Positions 23,838-33,714 of a stretch of 64,000 bases of DNA are shown piece by piece (within the stretch, counting starts at the first letter, position 1; each line of letters begins with the position of its first letter). The DNA is taken from NCBI GenBank assembly GCA_008080745.1, contig SHMX01000004.1, positions 1 through 64,000 of the forward strand, written 5' to 3'. Under the pieces are notes generated by a model, which was not told the DNA's origin, did no database searches, and was given only the letters and a program-made list of their open reading frames with translations. Made by a program: the position numbers and the translations under genes. The DNA comes from Candidatus Thorarchaeota archaeon. Its GTDB lineage: Archaea; Asgardarchaeota; Thorarchaeia; Thorarchaeales; Thorarchaeaceae.

Positions 23838-25517
23838 GTGAGACCTTTGTCTAGAAGTGCAAGACAGATTCCGCAACTTGTGGCAGCATTTGGAGAGAAG
23901 CAATTCAAAGAAACTGGAGCTGAGGAAGTAGAAGTACTTCGATTAAAAGCATCCACACTTCGTAAATACTTCAAACAATTAAAAGGTGCACTCTATCTTG
24001 TTGCAGTTATTAGCCGTGATAGGGTTCGAGTCTATTTCTTCAATCGCGCAGGAATGATGATGATTGGTGACAACCTAGATACAGATCGATATGAAGAGGT
24101 ACGGAAGGCATCGAAATTAATCACAAAATTCGAGAAAGAAAAACCTCCCACCGAAGAAGAACTCAGGATGGAGGCCACGGAAGATTTGCGAAATATGCTT
24201 TCAAAGGCAATTCGAAAAGTTGCGAGAGCTTTGGGTGAATCGGAACCGGATTTTCCACGAGTTTTTGTTACAAAGGAAAAGATGGATCTGAGTCAACAGG
24301 GGTTCGGGATAATCTTAGATGATGACTCATTCATTATACATGAAGCCGCAGTTAGAGCGAGTTGGGCTGAAGGTATTGCCAATCGAATTGGATTTCTTCT
24401 TTTACTCCAAGAATCGAAACGGTCACTAGAAATTAGCCAGTGTACAGGTAATTTTGTTGCATATAGATTACTGAAAGATGCACTTCGCCCACTATGGTTT
24501 GATATCTGGTCAAAAGTTACCAAGGAGTCACAATGGGAACCACTTCTGCATCATTTTATTTTACATGCTGATACCTATGATGACCATGCCACTCGTTTAG
24601 TTAAGACTATCATTAACAAATCCCAAGGTAAAGAAACCCTAAAGGATTGGTTACCACTCTATAACAAATTTCATTCATATATCCAGGTCGATTTGGGAAC
24701 AGCTGATTATCATACCGTGTCAGGTTTCTGCTCAACTCTCAAAAAGCCACGGAAACTTTCAGGAAAAAGACATGTACTTGACAAAATTCATCTAGCTCCT
24801 CGTGCGATATGCAATCCATTGCCCATTGATATTGAGTTGGGCGTGTCATTAGAAAACACAGCAAATCAAGATGCTTGGCTTGATATTTTGCATATTGATT
24901 CTTCGGAAACTAAACATTTATTCATAGACAAAGATGTTGGAACTCCAATTTCATTTTTAGAGTATTATCTTAATTTAGAAGACATATTTCCAAAATCTGG
25001 CGGCTTATTTTCCCGAGGAATGGATATCGTTTCTTGGGTTCTTGGAGATAAGCGGTCTGATTTAACCTTCTCAAGTAGGATTGCCATGGAAGCAAAAACA
25101 GTACCAACCGCCGAGAAGGCGGTACTAGAGCGCCTTATTCAGGGTGATGTGAAGATATTGTCTGACAGTTTAATAGGCTCCCCGCAACGGATTGACTCTC
25201 TTTTCAGTACAGGCTGTATAGTGATCTGGCCCGATTTTCAACATATTGGATTAGATCATGAATATCTATTAGTTGGAGAACAGGAAAAGATTAGACTATG
25301 TGTAGAGTCTGCAGCTCTTGAGGCAACGATTATCGGAACTGATTCAGTTTCCTACGGTGTAGTTTCCGCTCCCGGAGAATGGGGAAGAAAGATCGTGAAT
25401 TTAGCGATAGAACAAGCACTTTGTACTAAACATATAATCAGTGCCAATTCAACTAGGAATATAGTTCGTACAGAAAAACCCTTCCCTGAGAAAATATTCT
25501 CGTGGGCTTCAAACTAG
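23838..25517 (+). CDS. Hypothetical protein, 559 aa
   Basis: Family not recognised. Start GTG 23838 (VRPLSRSARQIPQ). The sequence is soluble without signal or membrane segments. Residues about 1-100 include KASTLRKYFKQLKGALYLVAVISRDRVRVYFFN, an alpha/beta unit. The middle (about 115-310) is helical with DFPRVFVTKEKMDLSQQG and two hydrophobic helices; the C-terminal 200 residues include ELGVSLENTANQDAWLDILHIDS, which looks like an Ig-like strand pair, and GIIWPDF-type beta segments. There is no catalytic motif I can name. Its stop overlaps by 4 bp the stop region of the convergent TPR-longin gene (25514). Confidence 0.75.
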   Translation: MRPLSRSARQIPQLVAAFGEKQFKETGAEEVEVLRLKASTLRKYFKQLKGALYLVAVISRDRVRVYFFNRAGMMMIGDNLDTDRYEEVRKASKLITKFEKEKPPTEEELRMEATEDLRNMLSKAIRKVARALGESEPDFPRVFVTKEKMDLSQQGFGIILDDDSFIIHEAAVRASWAEGIANRIGFLLLLQESKRSLEISQCTGNFVAYRLLKDALRPLWFDIWSKVTKESQWEPLLHHFILHADTYDDHATRLVKTIINKSQGKETLKDWLPLYNKFHSYIQVDLGTADYHTVSGFCSTLKKPRKLSGKRHVLDKIHLAPRAICNPLPIDIELGVSLENTANQDAWLDILHIDSSETKHLFIDKDVGTPISFLEYYLNLEDIFPKSGGLFSRGMDIVSWVLGDKRSDLTFSSRIAMEAKTVPTAEKAVLERLIQGDVKILSDSLIGSPQRIDSLFSTGCIVIWPDFQHIGLDHEYLLVGEQEKIRLCVESAALEATIIGTDSVSYGVVSAPGEWGRKIVNLAIEQALCTKHIISANSTRNIVRTEKPFPEKIFSWASN

Positions 25518-27532
25518 GACTCGTCTTCAGTTTCAAATATCTCAATGACCAAGTCATCTGCCCCGACATATAACCGAGAGTCTATGCCATCCATATTTTC
25601 CACTGATGGGTATTTTTCGTTAAACTTTCGTGCGAACTCTCTCAACAGGTATCTCATATCGAAGGTTTCTTCGTTACATATGAGCGTCATTATTCGCTCT
25701 TCAGAGTGTTCCATCATAACAGTAAATCCTTCGTGGTTAATTGATCTCAAGAGACCCCCCAATCCCATCATTTGTTTACTGAATTGGTTGATTGCTGTTA
25801 TAAAACCACCAATGATAGAACTATCCATTTCTATCTTGGTATCAAAGTAATGTACATACTCGGGAAGGCCGGATGATCTACTCAACGCGATTATTGCATG
25901 GAGCTGAGGTCTCGGAACCTCCTTGATTTTCCCAGCTGGCTTGAAGCCTGCCACTCTATCCATCAATCTAGTATATTGACTTGGTTCAATTCCTCTAGTT
26001 CTTGCTTCAAACGCTTCTATTCGTTGGCAAGCTTCCTGTAATAGGCGCTCATCCTCTAGAAATTCTGCTATTCCAAGTACTCTCTCAGCATCTCCTTTCG
26101 CCTCGTTCATTTTACCAGCTATTGTCAGAATGTCACATCTAATCACAAGAGCTTCTGCATAGAGTGCTTTGAGACCCTGTTCACCAGCAATTTGAATGAT
26201 GTCTTGAATATGATATGTCGAACTGGCAAGATATTCTGCGTCGCCTTCACTATGATATGCCTTGAGATAAATTCGTGAGAGCTCCAATTTTGAACGAACC
26301 AGATGTTCAAAAGCTATGTTCTTTTTGGATAAACGAACCACTTGCTCTAGGACTTCTACTGCAGTACTAAAATCTCCCATTGAAGCCTCAAATACACCTT
26401 TTGCGTGAAGATAAGCTGCTTTTTGCAAGGGTTTCTCGGAACTTTCTGCAATCTCTCCAGCTTTCCTGAGATATTCTTGAGCTTTCTTGAGATTTCCCTT
26501 CTTTACAAGTAATATTACATACCAGGTGTATACCTCAATAATCCCTCGTTTGGTTTTCTCTTCAAGTTCAATTCCCTCAATGAGATGTGTTTCCGCTTTT
26601 TTATATTCTCCGAGAATTGTTTCAATCTCTGCTAAGTTTGCAAGACTTACAACCTTTGCAACATCCATTTTCATATACTTCAGAGCAGCCTCAAAATACT
26701 CAATAGCTTCCTCCAATCGGAGTGAGTTAAGTCTTAGAGTACCAAGATTATTGTATGCCATTCCCAAGCCTAACTCAAAAGAGAGCACTTCACTCAATTC
26801 TTGGAACCTAAGATAGTGATCTTCCGCTTCTGTAAACTCACCTAAAAGATTGCATATGTTTCCTCGCATATTTTCTACCAATGCTAACATCATTCGGTGT
26901 TCTTTTGATTCAGCCATATCTTCTAGCGTGTCGGTTATTCTTTTTGCCCTGTTTGCTTGACCCACCTCCCTTAGCAAAGACGCAACTACATACAATGCAA
27001 ACATTGTTTCGATAAGAGGCTCATCCACTTGTTCTGGATATGTTTCTAACAAATTGTCAAATTCCATAACACACATTATTACACTTGTGTCTCGCTCTGC
27101 AGCTGCTTGTAGAATTTTAACAACTGATAGTCGTACAAGATCTGAAGGTTCGGATTCTTCAGATACGTGAGACTCCATTTTTTGTAAGATCTGTCCTAGA
27201 CCATGTGTATCTGAACGTACAAATTGAACTATTGAACGGAGAGAGAGAATTTCAACTGTATCCGCAGTTTCTGAGATTTCCATCGCCTCAGCTATCTTTC
27301 CGCGGGTGAGACAGGCTTCCACTCCAGCCGCGATAATTTCATAATTTTTCTTTTTCTTCTTAGTTTCCGATTTAGCTTTGGCGATTAGAGCATCAGTAAA
27401 GGCCTCGAATGCACTAAGTTGCTTAGTCTGAAGCTTTTCAGCTTTAGCAAGAATCTTTTCCCATGGAATTTCTTCTACCTGTTGAAGATGTGCAAATTCG
27501 GGTGGTATATCCTTCTGATGCAAATGTGTCAC
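25514..27532 (-). CDS. TPR-repeat protein with C-terminal longin/roadblock-like domain
   Basis: A 672-residue soluble protein. Residues about 40-520 are tetratricopeptide repeats; clear units include FTEAEDHYLRFQELSE, YNNLGTLRLNSLRLEEAIEYFEAAL, GEYKKAETHLIEGIEL, GNLKKAQEYLRKAGEI and GDFSTAVEVLEQVV. After a short linker, residues about 550-665 form an alpha/beta domain, LHAIIALSRSSGLPEYVHYF..., with a helix IIGGFITAINQFSKQMM and a second helix RYLLREFARKFNEKYP. This matches the tail of the seven-helix protein at 61664. The fold resembles longin/roadblock domains that bind small GTPases in Asgard archaea and eukaryotes. TPRs suggest a protein-interaction scaffold. Start ATG 27532. Confidence 0.8.
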   Translation of the reverse strand: MTHLHQKDIPPEFAHLQQVEEIPWEKILAKAEKLQTKQLSAFEAFTDALIAKAKSETKKKKKNYEIIAAGVEACLTRGKIAEAMEISETADTVEILSLRSIVQFVRSDTHGLGQILQKMESHVSEESEPSDLVRLSVVKILQAAAERDTSVIMCVMEFDNLLETYPEQVDEPLIETMFALYVVASLLREVGQANRAKRITDTLEDMAESKEHRMMLALVENMRGNICNLLGEFTEAEDHYLRFQELSEVLSFELGLGMAYNNLGTLRLNSLRLEEAIEYFEAALKYMKMDVAKVVSLANLAEIETILGEYKKAETHLIEGIELEEKTKRGIIEVYTWYVILLVKKGNLKKAQEYLRKAGEIAESSEKPLQKAAYLHAKGVFEASMGDFSTAVEVLEQVVRLSKKNIAFEHLVRSKLELSRIYLKAYHSEGDAEYLASSTYHIQDIIQIAGEQGLKALYAEALVIRCDILTIAGKMNEAKGDAERVLGIAEFLEDERLLQEACQRIEAFEARTRGIEPSQYTRLMDRVAGFKPAGKIKEVPRPQLHAIIALSRSSGLPEYVHYFDTKIEMDSSIIGGFITAINQFSKQMMGLGGLLRSINHEGFTVMMEHSEERIMTLICNEETFDMRYLLREFARKFNEKYPSVENMDGIDSRLYVGADDLVIEIFETEDES

Positions 27533-27671
27533 ATACTGATATTTCTGTAAGCAGGTATTGTTTGTTGTGGTTATATATCTCCTTACTAGATATTATTGAC
27601 TTCGCTTAAATCAAAAGTTTATTCTGTGAATCTCTTTGTATCTGATTTGAATTCAGGAGTGATTTTTCACC

Positions 27672-29060
27672 TTGTTAGACAAATTGGAAAAAGCGATTGA
27701 TACTGGTCAACCTTTGGGAGCCTCATATGTTGAAATACGGGGCGAATCTGGTTTTATAGAATTCATTCAGATGGATGATGGTAGAATCAATGCATTAACT
27801 CAACGTTTAGAACAAGGAATTGCAGTTCGTGTGCTTGTTGATGGCGCATGGGGTTTTGTCAGTTCGGGGAATCCCGATACAGCTGAAGATGCTGTCAAAT
27901 CTGCATGTTCTATGGCCAAATCCGCAGCTTCGAGTAGAAAAGAACCTATTAAGCTGGCTGATACTAAAACATTTCAAGAAACAATTACGTCTACAGCAAA
28001 ACGAGACCCTCGAGATGTTGATATCGAAGAGAAAGTTCAGTACATGAAGAATCTTACAAAGCACATTTCAGATTACGATGAACGGATTTCTGCAATTACA
28101 GTAAAAGTTCGTACTTCTTCAGGAAAGAAATTCTTGGTTACCTCTGAGGGCACACAAATTGAACAACACGGTTCTCTCGTTTGGGTCTATCCTTGGGTTA
28201 CGGGAAAAGAAAATGCGCGCCTAAGTGCAGCAAGATATGAGGAGGCATCCACGAACGAGGGATGGGAATTCTTTGATAGATTTGCTACACCTGAATACAT
28301 TGGTGACAAGGTTGCTGAGAAAGTGAAATTACAACTTGAAGGGGTTCCAGCTAAAGGAGGATCTTTTCCATGTGTCTGTGGTCCACGTGTCATTGGTGTA
28401 CTAGCTCATGAAGCACTTGGGCATCTTGCAGAAGCCGATCTTACAATCCAGAGTGCATTTGGAGGAAAGAGGGGTGAAGTTGTTGCAGCTGAGGGCGTAA
28501 ATATGATCGATGATGGTACACTAAAGGGGATTCTTGGTACGAGTAAATATGATGATGAAGGTGTTCCTACTAGTCGTGTTGAAATCATCAAGGATTCTGT
28601 ATTAACCGAGCTTATGACAAACCGAGAGTACGCTAGTAAGATTGACCAAAGAACAACCGGAAATGCTCGTGCAGAGAGTTATCTCTATCCTCCAATTATT
28701 CGGATGCGAAACACCTTCTTTGAACCAGGGGAATTCAACAGAGAGGAGCTCTTTGAAGGAATTGAATTTGGTTATTATTGTTCGGACTTTCGTGGTGGTC
28801 AAGCACAAATGAATGCGAGTTTCCAAGTTGGAATTCAGGAGGCATACGAGATTGTGAATGGTGAATTGGGTCGTCCTGTGACAGACCTGTCGATTTCTGG
28901 TATTGCTACTGATTCATTGTTCAAAATCGAGGGCATTGCAAAAGGACCGTTCCCATGGGAGCAGGGACGTTGTGGAAAGGGACAGGAGGCTTTTATTGCC
29001 GCTGGTGGGCCCGATGTTCGGTTTGCAAAGGGTGGTATCACTTTCGGAGGGAAAGATTAG
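27672..29060 (+). CDS. tldD: TldD-family metalloprotease subunit
   Basis: Zinc-dependent peptidase subunit that acts as a heterodimer with TldE; in E. coli TldD/E matures microcin B17 and degrades the CcdA antitoxin. Length 462 aa is normal. The zinc motif HEALGH is at residues 246-251 (AHEALGHLAEAD); the later conserved YCSDFRGGQ contributes the additional Cys ligand region. ENARLSAARYEE and VGIQEAYEIVNGELGRP are typical of the family. Start TTG 27672, with AGGAGTG about 10 bp upstream; no earlier ATG fits. The TAG stop lies within the Shine-Dalgarno of tldE, giving translational coupling. Confidence 0.95.
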   Translation: MLDKLEKAIDTGQPLGASYVEIRGESGFIEFIQMDDGRINALTQRLEQGIAVRVLVDGAWGFVSSGNPDTAEDAVKSACSMAKSAASSRKEPIKLADTKTFQETITSTAKRDPRDVDIEEKVQYMKNLTKHISDYDERISAITVKVRTSSGKKFLVTSEGTQIEQHGSLVWVYPWVTGKENARLSAARYEEASTNEGWEFFDRFATPEYIGDKVAEKVKLQLEGVPAKGGSFPCVCGPRVIGVLAHEALGHLAEADLTIQSAFGGKRGEVVAAEGVNMIDDGTLKGILGTSKYDDEGVPTSRVEIIKDSVLTELMTNREYASKIDQRTTGNARAESYLYPPIIRMRNTFFEPGEFNREELFEGIEFGYYCSDFRGGQAQMNASFQVGIQEAYEIVNGELGRPVTDLSISGIATDSLFKIEGIAKGPFPWEQGRCGKGQEAFIAAGGPDVRFAKGGITFGGKD

Positions 29061-29068
29061 GAGGCATT

Positions 29069-30430
29069 ATGATGAGAGACGAACAACAATTGCTAGAACT
29101 TTGCAAATATGTAGTGACTCACGCAGAAAAGAAGGGCGTATCAGACATAGAAGTGTTAGCCAGATATTCATCCGCTCTGAATGTAGATTTAGAGTTGGGA
29201 GAAATAAGTAGTGTGAACCAGAATATGGGTGTCCAAATCGCCATCCGATTATATATTGAAAAAAGGATGGGCAGCGCTTTTACCAATATCGCAACCAATG
29301 CGGCTTGTGATGATGCTGTTGAAATGGCTATTGCCGCAGCAAAGACTGTTGACCCTGATCCTGACTGGGTAGCACTACCAGAACCTGGTAAATACAGCGA
29401 GATTAAGGGTGCTTGGCAAGATAGTGTTCTTGAGATCGAACCGGGAAAGGTTGTTGGTTTTTTGGCTCAGCTCTCAAAAGACTTAGCTCAAGCTGAAGAA
29501 GGGCTAATTCCAGCCTACGGTAATTGGGGAACTGATTTTGAATACAAAGCATATGCAAATAGTAATGGTATTGAGATTGCAGAACGATCTACAGATTCTT
29601 ATGCGGTAGCACAAGCTGTTGCAAAGACCGAAACGGGTATGACACCAGGTGTGTTTGCATACGATGTAGATCGCGGTACTGATATTGACTCTGAGAGTGT
29701 GGTGAAGGATATCTCAGAAACAATTCGGATTTGCAAGACTGCGGTAGAAGGTAAGACTGGAAAATTCCAAGTATTAATGCATCCGTTTGTATATGGGCAG
29801 TTGATGCAATATACTCTAGTGGAATCCATCAAAGGTGACAATGTCGCAAGGGGAAAATCAAAAATTGGTGATAAGATGGGTGAGAAAATAGCCCCTGATT
29901 TTCTATCTATCTACGATGATGGTCGCAATCCAGAATTTCTCAATAGCTCGGTTTTTGATGATGAGGGGCGGCCAAGACAGCGTACTCCAATTATTGAGAA
30001 TGGCATTCTTCGATCTTTTCTCTGGGACACCTACTGGGCGAACAAGATGGGAGTATCAAGCACAGGAAATGCCTCTCGGAACATGCGCAGGGGTCTTGTT
30101 GAAATCAGTCCAAGCACTATCTATATTGAACCAGGAAAAAGAAGCTTTGAGGATATCATCTCTGGAGTCGACTATGGGTACTATATTCGCGGAGTACAGG
30201 GAGCTCATAGTTCAAATCCTGAGTCTGGCGATTTCAGTGTAGTGGGCAATCCTGCCATCCTAATTGAAAAGGGCGAGCTCAAGGGTACTGTACATGGTTT
30301 GATGGTGAGTGGTAATATTTTCGATCTTCTCAACCAAATAATAGAGATTGCAAAAGATCCAATTCCACTCATAGGTTTGACAGCACCCCAGATTCTATTC
30401 GGGGACGTATCTATCATATCTAAAGACTAA
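29069..30430 (+). CDS. tldE: TldE/PmbA-family metalloprotease subunit
   Basis: Partner of TldD; members of this subfamily lack the zinc site, and no HExxxH is seen here. Starts at tandem ATGs 29069/29072 (MMRDEQQLLELCKYVV) behind TTAGGAGGC; the frame stays open upstream into tldD, but those codons belong to tldD. Conserved features include SSVNQNMGVQIAIRL at the N-terminus, FQVLMHPFVYGQLMQYTLVES, ENGILRSFLWDTYWANKMG and the C-terminal DYGYYIRGVQGAHSSNPESGDFS. Length 453 is normal. A strong GC hairpin terminator follows. Confidence 0.94.
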   Translation: MMRDEQQLLELCKYVVTHAEKKGVSDIEVLARYSSALNVDLELGEISSVNQNMGVQIAIRLYIEKRMGSAFTNIATNAACDDAVEMAIAAAKTVDPDPDWVALPEPGKYSEIKGAWQDSVLEIEPGKVVGFLAQLSKDLAQAEEGLIPAYGNWGTDFEYKAYANSNGIEIAERSTDSYAVAQAVAKTETGMTPGVFAYDVDRGTDIDSESVVKDISETIRICKTAVEGKTGKFQVLMHPFVYGQLMQYTLVESIKGDNVARGKSKIGDKMGEKIAPDFLSIYDDGRNPEFLNSSVFDDEGRPRQRTPIIENGILRSFLWDTYWANKMGVSSTGNASRNMRRGLVEISPSTIYIEPGKRSFEDIISGVDYGYYIRGVQGAHSSNPESGDFSVVGNPAILIEKGELKGTVHGLMVSGNIFDLLNQIIEIAKDPIPLIGLTAPQILFGDVSIISKD

Positions 30431-30437
30431 GGTTTAT

Positions 30438-30463
30438 GGCGGCTGCAAGCCGCCCCACTTTTT
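30438..30463 (+). terminator. Strong hairpin terminator after tldDE
   Basis: Perfect stem GGCGGCT/AGCCGCC with a GCA loop at 30438-30454, then CCACTTTTTTCT. Confidence 0.85.
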
Positions 30464-30532
30464 TCTATTGGGAAAAGCATATCAGGTTCACTTTCAGAAA
30501 CGAACTACATACTGTCTATTGGAGTTGACTTG

Positions 30533-33500
30533 ATGATTAAACAGATTTCAATCCTGATATTATTACTTCCAATGTTCCTAGTTCCCTCAATATCTATTTC
30601 CACTACTATGGAGTTTGAGGCCGTGTCGAACACATCTAACAAAATCGAAATTGATTCGGCTCTCACTTGTGCACTATCTGCAAATGATTTCACACTTTCT
30701 GAGGAGAAAAAACCAGTAGACGGTATCCTTCTATTCGAAGAGGAACTCACATCTAATCTGATTAGATTGATAGAATCTACAGGTATCCATTTCTCTCGTC
30801 GTGGTTCTTCGATTATCCATGTTGGCAAAATCTATCTTGCGTCAATTCCCAGTATCGAGTGCTTGCATTCTCTCTCGAAATATGGTCTTGAATCTGCCAC
30901 TCTTGGTGATAAGCAATTTTATCCATCCCTAATGTCCTCTGTTCCCACAACTAATGCTCCTGACGTTTGGAAACTAAAAGATGGAATAGGACAAAAAATC
31001 GATGGAACTGGATCTACTGTTGCAATCATCGACACAGGTATTTATTGGACTCATCCCACATTTTGGAGACCTACAACAGGAAATGTCACTGTAATTAGCT
31101 ACAATAGTGAGTATTATGCAGATCTAAATAATAATGCAGTAGCTGACGCAAATGAGGGTCCTATCTCTCTTGCGAACGAGGGTTCATCTAACATAGATGC
31201 TGATGAGCACTACCTTTTCATCGATATCAATGATGATGGTGGTTTTAATTACGATGATGGTGACCGCTGGTTGGGGGGTTTCGATAGTAATGATGATGGA
31301 ATAATTTCTCTTCCCTCAGAACCTGTGGTTTTACTTGGTGAATGTAAAGTAAAGCATCTTTATGATCAGTACAGTGGAAATGTGTACACTCGCGGTGTCA
31401 ATCTCACTGATCAAGCTCCTGTGGGTATGGACTCTCATGGTCACGGCACTCATGTTGCATCTATTGTTGCTGGTGGTCAACAAAATCTAACTTCAATGTT
31501 AGGAGCTGCACCCAATGCAGATCTTATCATCGTTCGAAGTCCCTTAGATTCAGCATCTATCATTGATGGCATATTCTTTGCTATGACAACCGAGGCTGAT
31601 GTGATTAACATGTCCTTCTCAAGCTATCTAGGTTTCCTTGATGGCACTGATCTGGAAGATATAGCTATTGCAGAGGCATTTCGAAAAAGTGGCATCATTT
31701 CTACACTTGCAGCAGGTAATCTTGGTGGACGTTCAAAGCATGCCCATATGGAGATTGGACCTGATAGTCTAGGAAGTGCGGGTATATCAGTATCTAATCC
31801 TGGTCAGTATTCATTTCTCAACGTGTTATGGAAGAGTACAGATAGAGATGAGCATGTAGTTCTTGTTTCACCACAAGACACACAGGTTGACCTAGGTGAA
31901 TTCTCTCAGATAGCGGGAAATGCATACGTGCTTGATAACGAATATATCCAAGCGTACGTCTTTGCGGATGTCAGCATTCGTGGAACAAATCGTATTATCA
32001 TTCAAATTGCCACAAATGCTCATCAATGGGATACAGGCAGTTGGAGACTGGAAGTAACAAACCCTGAGGGTGACGTAATCAGTGTAGATGCATATGCATG
32101 GGACAATAACTGGGGTGGCACAAAGCTTAGATTTACATCCTCTGTTGAAAACATCAGAACCCTCAGCTCACCTGGTACATCAGACCTTGGAATCTGTGTG
32201 ACCTCCTATGATGAAGGTTCTGAACAGATCAGCTACTCATCTAGTAAAGGCCCTCGAATTGATAACATGCCAATATCTGTTATTGCTGCTCCTGGTTCAA
32301 GCATTTCAGCAGCATTGAATGGAATAAGTACCCTCTGGACCCAACGGTCTGGAACAAGTATGGCTTCTCCACATGTAGCTGGTGTAATTGCTCTTATTAA
32401 ACAATCAACAGGAAATAATGATGGATGGTTAGATCGAACTAGTCTAACGAATGGTGCTGGTGGCTATGCTGAGCATTTTGACACCCCACATAATTCTTGG
32501 GGATATGGGCTAGTTGATGCCCTCTGGTCTGTTCGTCATGTGCGAACCTTTGATCTCACAAATGATACGACTCTTGAGGATTTGACTGGCTTCAATCCTA
32601 TAATCACTGATCCAATTGATAGTTGGATAAGCGAAAGCTTAGACATCCGAGAAGTGCGATTGATATCTGGTTTGGAATCAACAATTTTTGCTACTACTTT
32701 CGAATCTACACCAGACTTCTCTGCGGATAATGTGCTTTCTATAGAATTGGATGTCGATTCAAATGCCGGGACTGGTCAGAATGGGGTAGATTATGTGTAT
32801 AATGTTACTGAAGGTATTCTCTCAGGATATGAATGGTCGGGGTCGAACTTTGTCTTAGCATACTCTATTGATTATATGATAAATGACAGTCTTACAATCT
32901 TTAGTCAAGTAATGCACCCCTCAGGATTGTCTGAGGGTCGCTTCCGATTAGTAACTAGTAATTCTACACATACGCTTGACATTCTATCCTTTACGGATAT
33001 GATTGACCAATGGAGGCCACTCGTAGAATCATTTGCAATTGACGTAAGTGATGATGTATTTGATATTGAAATCGAAATATCAGATAAGGATTCACAGTTT
33101 CAGTCGTTTGGCATAGACTGGCAGATTTACGATGGTTTCCTCAGTGTTCTTGATTCGGGGTCATCATCAGGTTCTGGAAATTATTCCTTTTCCGTAAATC
33201 CCGATGATTTGACATCTGAAACCCCCGCAATCTCAATAATACTGGGTATCACTGGTGGTTCAACTGTTTATGATCTGTCTCCTGTTGTTCTATCTGATGG
33301 TTTTAGTGTTGATTTTCAGTTCGTTTCAGTTGAAATCACAAAGACCGAGTTTAGGAGCGGATTTCTAATAGAAGACTTTATCCAAGGTGAATTCATAATT
33401 GATGGCCATCTACTGGTCGATGATGTACTTGTCTCTTTCAAGCATTCATCTGGCTATTACTTGAATTTGACCTTGAACGGTGATGATGGAGTCTATATAG

Positions 33501-33712
33501 TAAACATCCCCACTAATTCAATATCTGTTGGCGCGTATTCCGTTTACGCAGTGGCTGAAAACATCATGGGTATTCACGTTGAACGGTTTGTGACAAATAT
33601 CACCATAACTCAAGATAACACAATGCTCTTTTTGATTAGTGGTGTAATTGTAGGAGTACTTGTAGTAATTGTTACACTTCGACAGTTATTGTTGAAAAGA
33701 GAGGTGACTTGA
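30533..33712 (+). CDS. Membrane-anchored subtilase (S8) with calcium-type loops, about 1060 aa
   Basis: Secreted serine protease. ATG 30533 is preceded by GGAG at 8 bp (a TTG 3 bp earlier is in frame). Residues 1-25 are a signal peptide; a short pro-region follows. The S8 triad is complete: Asp in VAIIDTGIYWTHP (about 166), His in DSHGHGTHVASIVAGG (about 304) and Ser in RSGTSMASPHVAGV (about 609), with the oxyanion Asn in LAAGNLGG. Between Asp and His lies a 130-residue insert with three acidic loops (DLNNNAVADANE, DINDDGGFNYDDGD, DSNDDGIISLPSE) of EF-hand/dockerin style, probably calcium-binding. The C-terminal third is beta-rich, then one membrane helix and a short basic tail (KREVT). Its stop overlaps the oxidoreductase start region. 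Confidence 0.92.
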   Translation: MIKQISILILLLPMFLVPSISISTTMEFEAVSNTSNKIEIDSALTCALSANDFTLSEEKKPVDGILLFEEELTSNLIRLIESTGIHFSRRGSSIIHVGKIYLASIPSIECLHSLSKYGLESATLGDKQFYPSLMSSVPTTNAPDVWKLKDGIGQKIDGTGSTVAIIDTGIYWTHPTFWRPTTGNVTVISYNSEYYADLNNNAVADANEGPISLANEGSSNIDADEHYLFIDINDDGGFNYDDGDRWLGGFDSNDDGIISLPSEPVVLLGECKVKHLYDQYSGNVYTRGVNLTDQAPVGMDSHGHGTHVASIVAGGQQNLTSMLGAAPNADLIIVRSPLDSASIIDGIFFAMTTEADVINMSFSSYLGFLDGTDLEDIAIAEAFRKSGIISTLAAGNLGGRSKHAHMEIGPDSLGSAGISVSNPGQYSFLNVLWKSTDRDEHVVLVSPQDTQVDLGEFSQIAGNAYVLDNEYIQAYVFADVSIRGTNRIIIQIATNAHQWDTGSWRLEVTNPEGDVISVDAYAWDNNWGGTKLRFTSSVENIRTLSSPGTSDLGICVTSYDEGSEQISYSSSKGPRIDNMPISVIAAPGSSISAALNGISTLWTQRSGTSMASPHVAGVIALIKQSTGNNDGWLDRTSLTNGAGGYAEHFDTPHNSWGYGLVDALWSVRHVRTFDLTNDTTLEDLTGFNPIITDPIDSWISESLDIREVRLISGLESTIFATTFESTPDFSADNVLSIELDVDSNAGTGQNGVDYVYNVTEGILSGYEWSGSNFVLAYSIDYMINDSLTIFSQVMHPSGLSEGRFRLVTSNSTHTLDILSFTDMIDQWRPLVESFAIDVSDDVFDIEIEISDKDSQFQSFGIDWQIYDGFLSVLDSGSSSGSGNYSFSVNPDDLTSETPAISIILGITGGSTVYDLSPVVLSDGFSVDFQFVSVEITKTEFRSGFLIEDFIQGEFIIDGHLLVDDVLVSFKHSSGYYLNLTLNGDDGVYIVNIPTNSISVGAYSVYAVAENIMGIHVERFVTNITITQDNTMLFLISGVIVGVLVVIVTLRQLLLKREVT

Positions 33713-33714
33713 AC

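Noticed and set aside
28955-29068. N-terminal extension of TldE overlapping TldD
   Set aside because: A strong Shine-Dalgarno and tandem ATGs at 29069 mark the real start; the upstream codons are TldD's in another frame.
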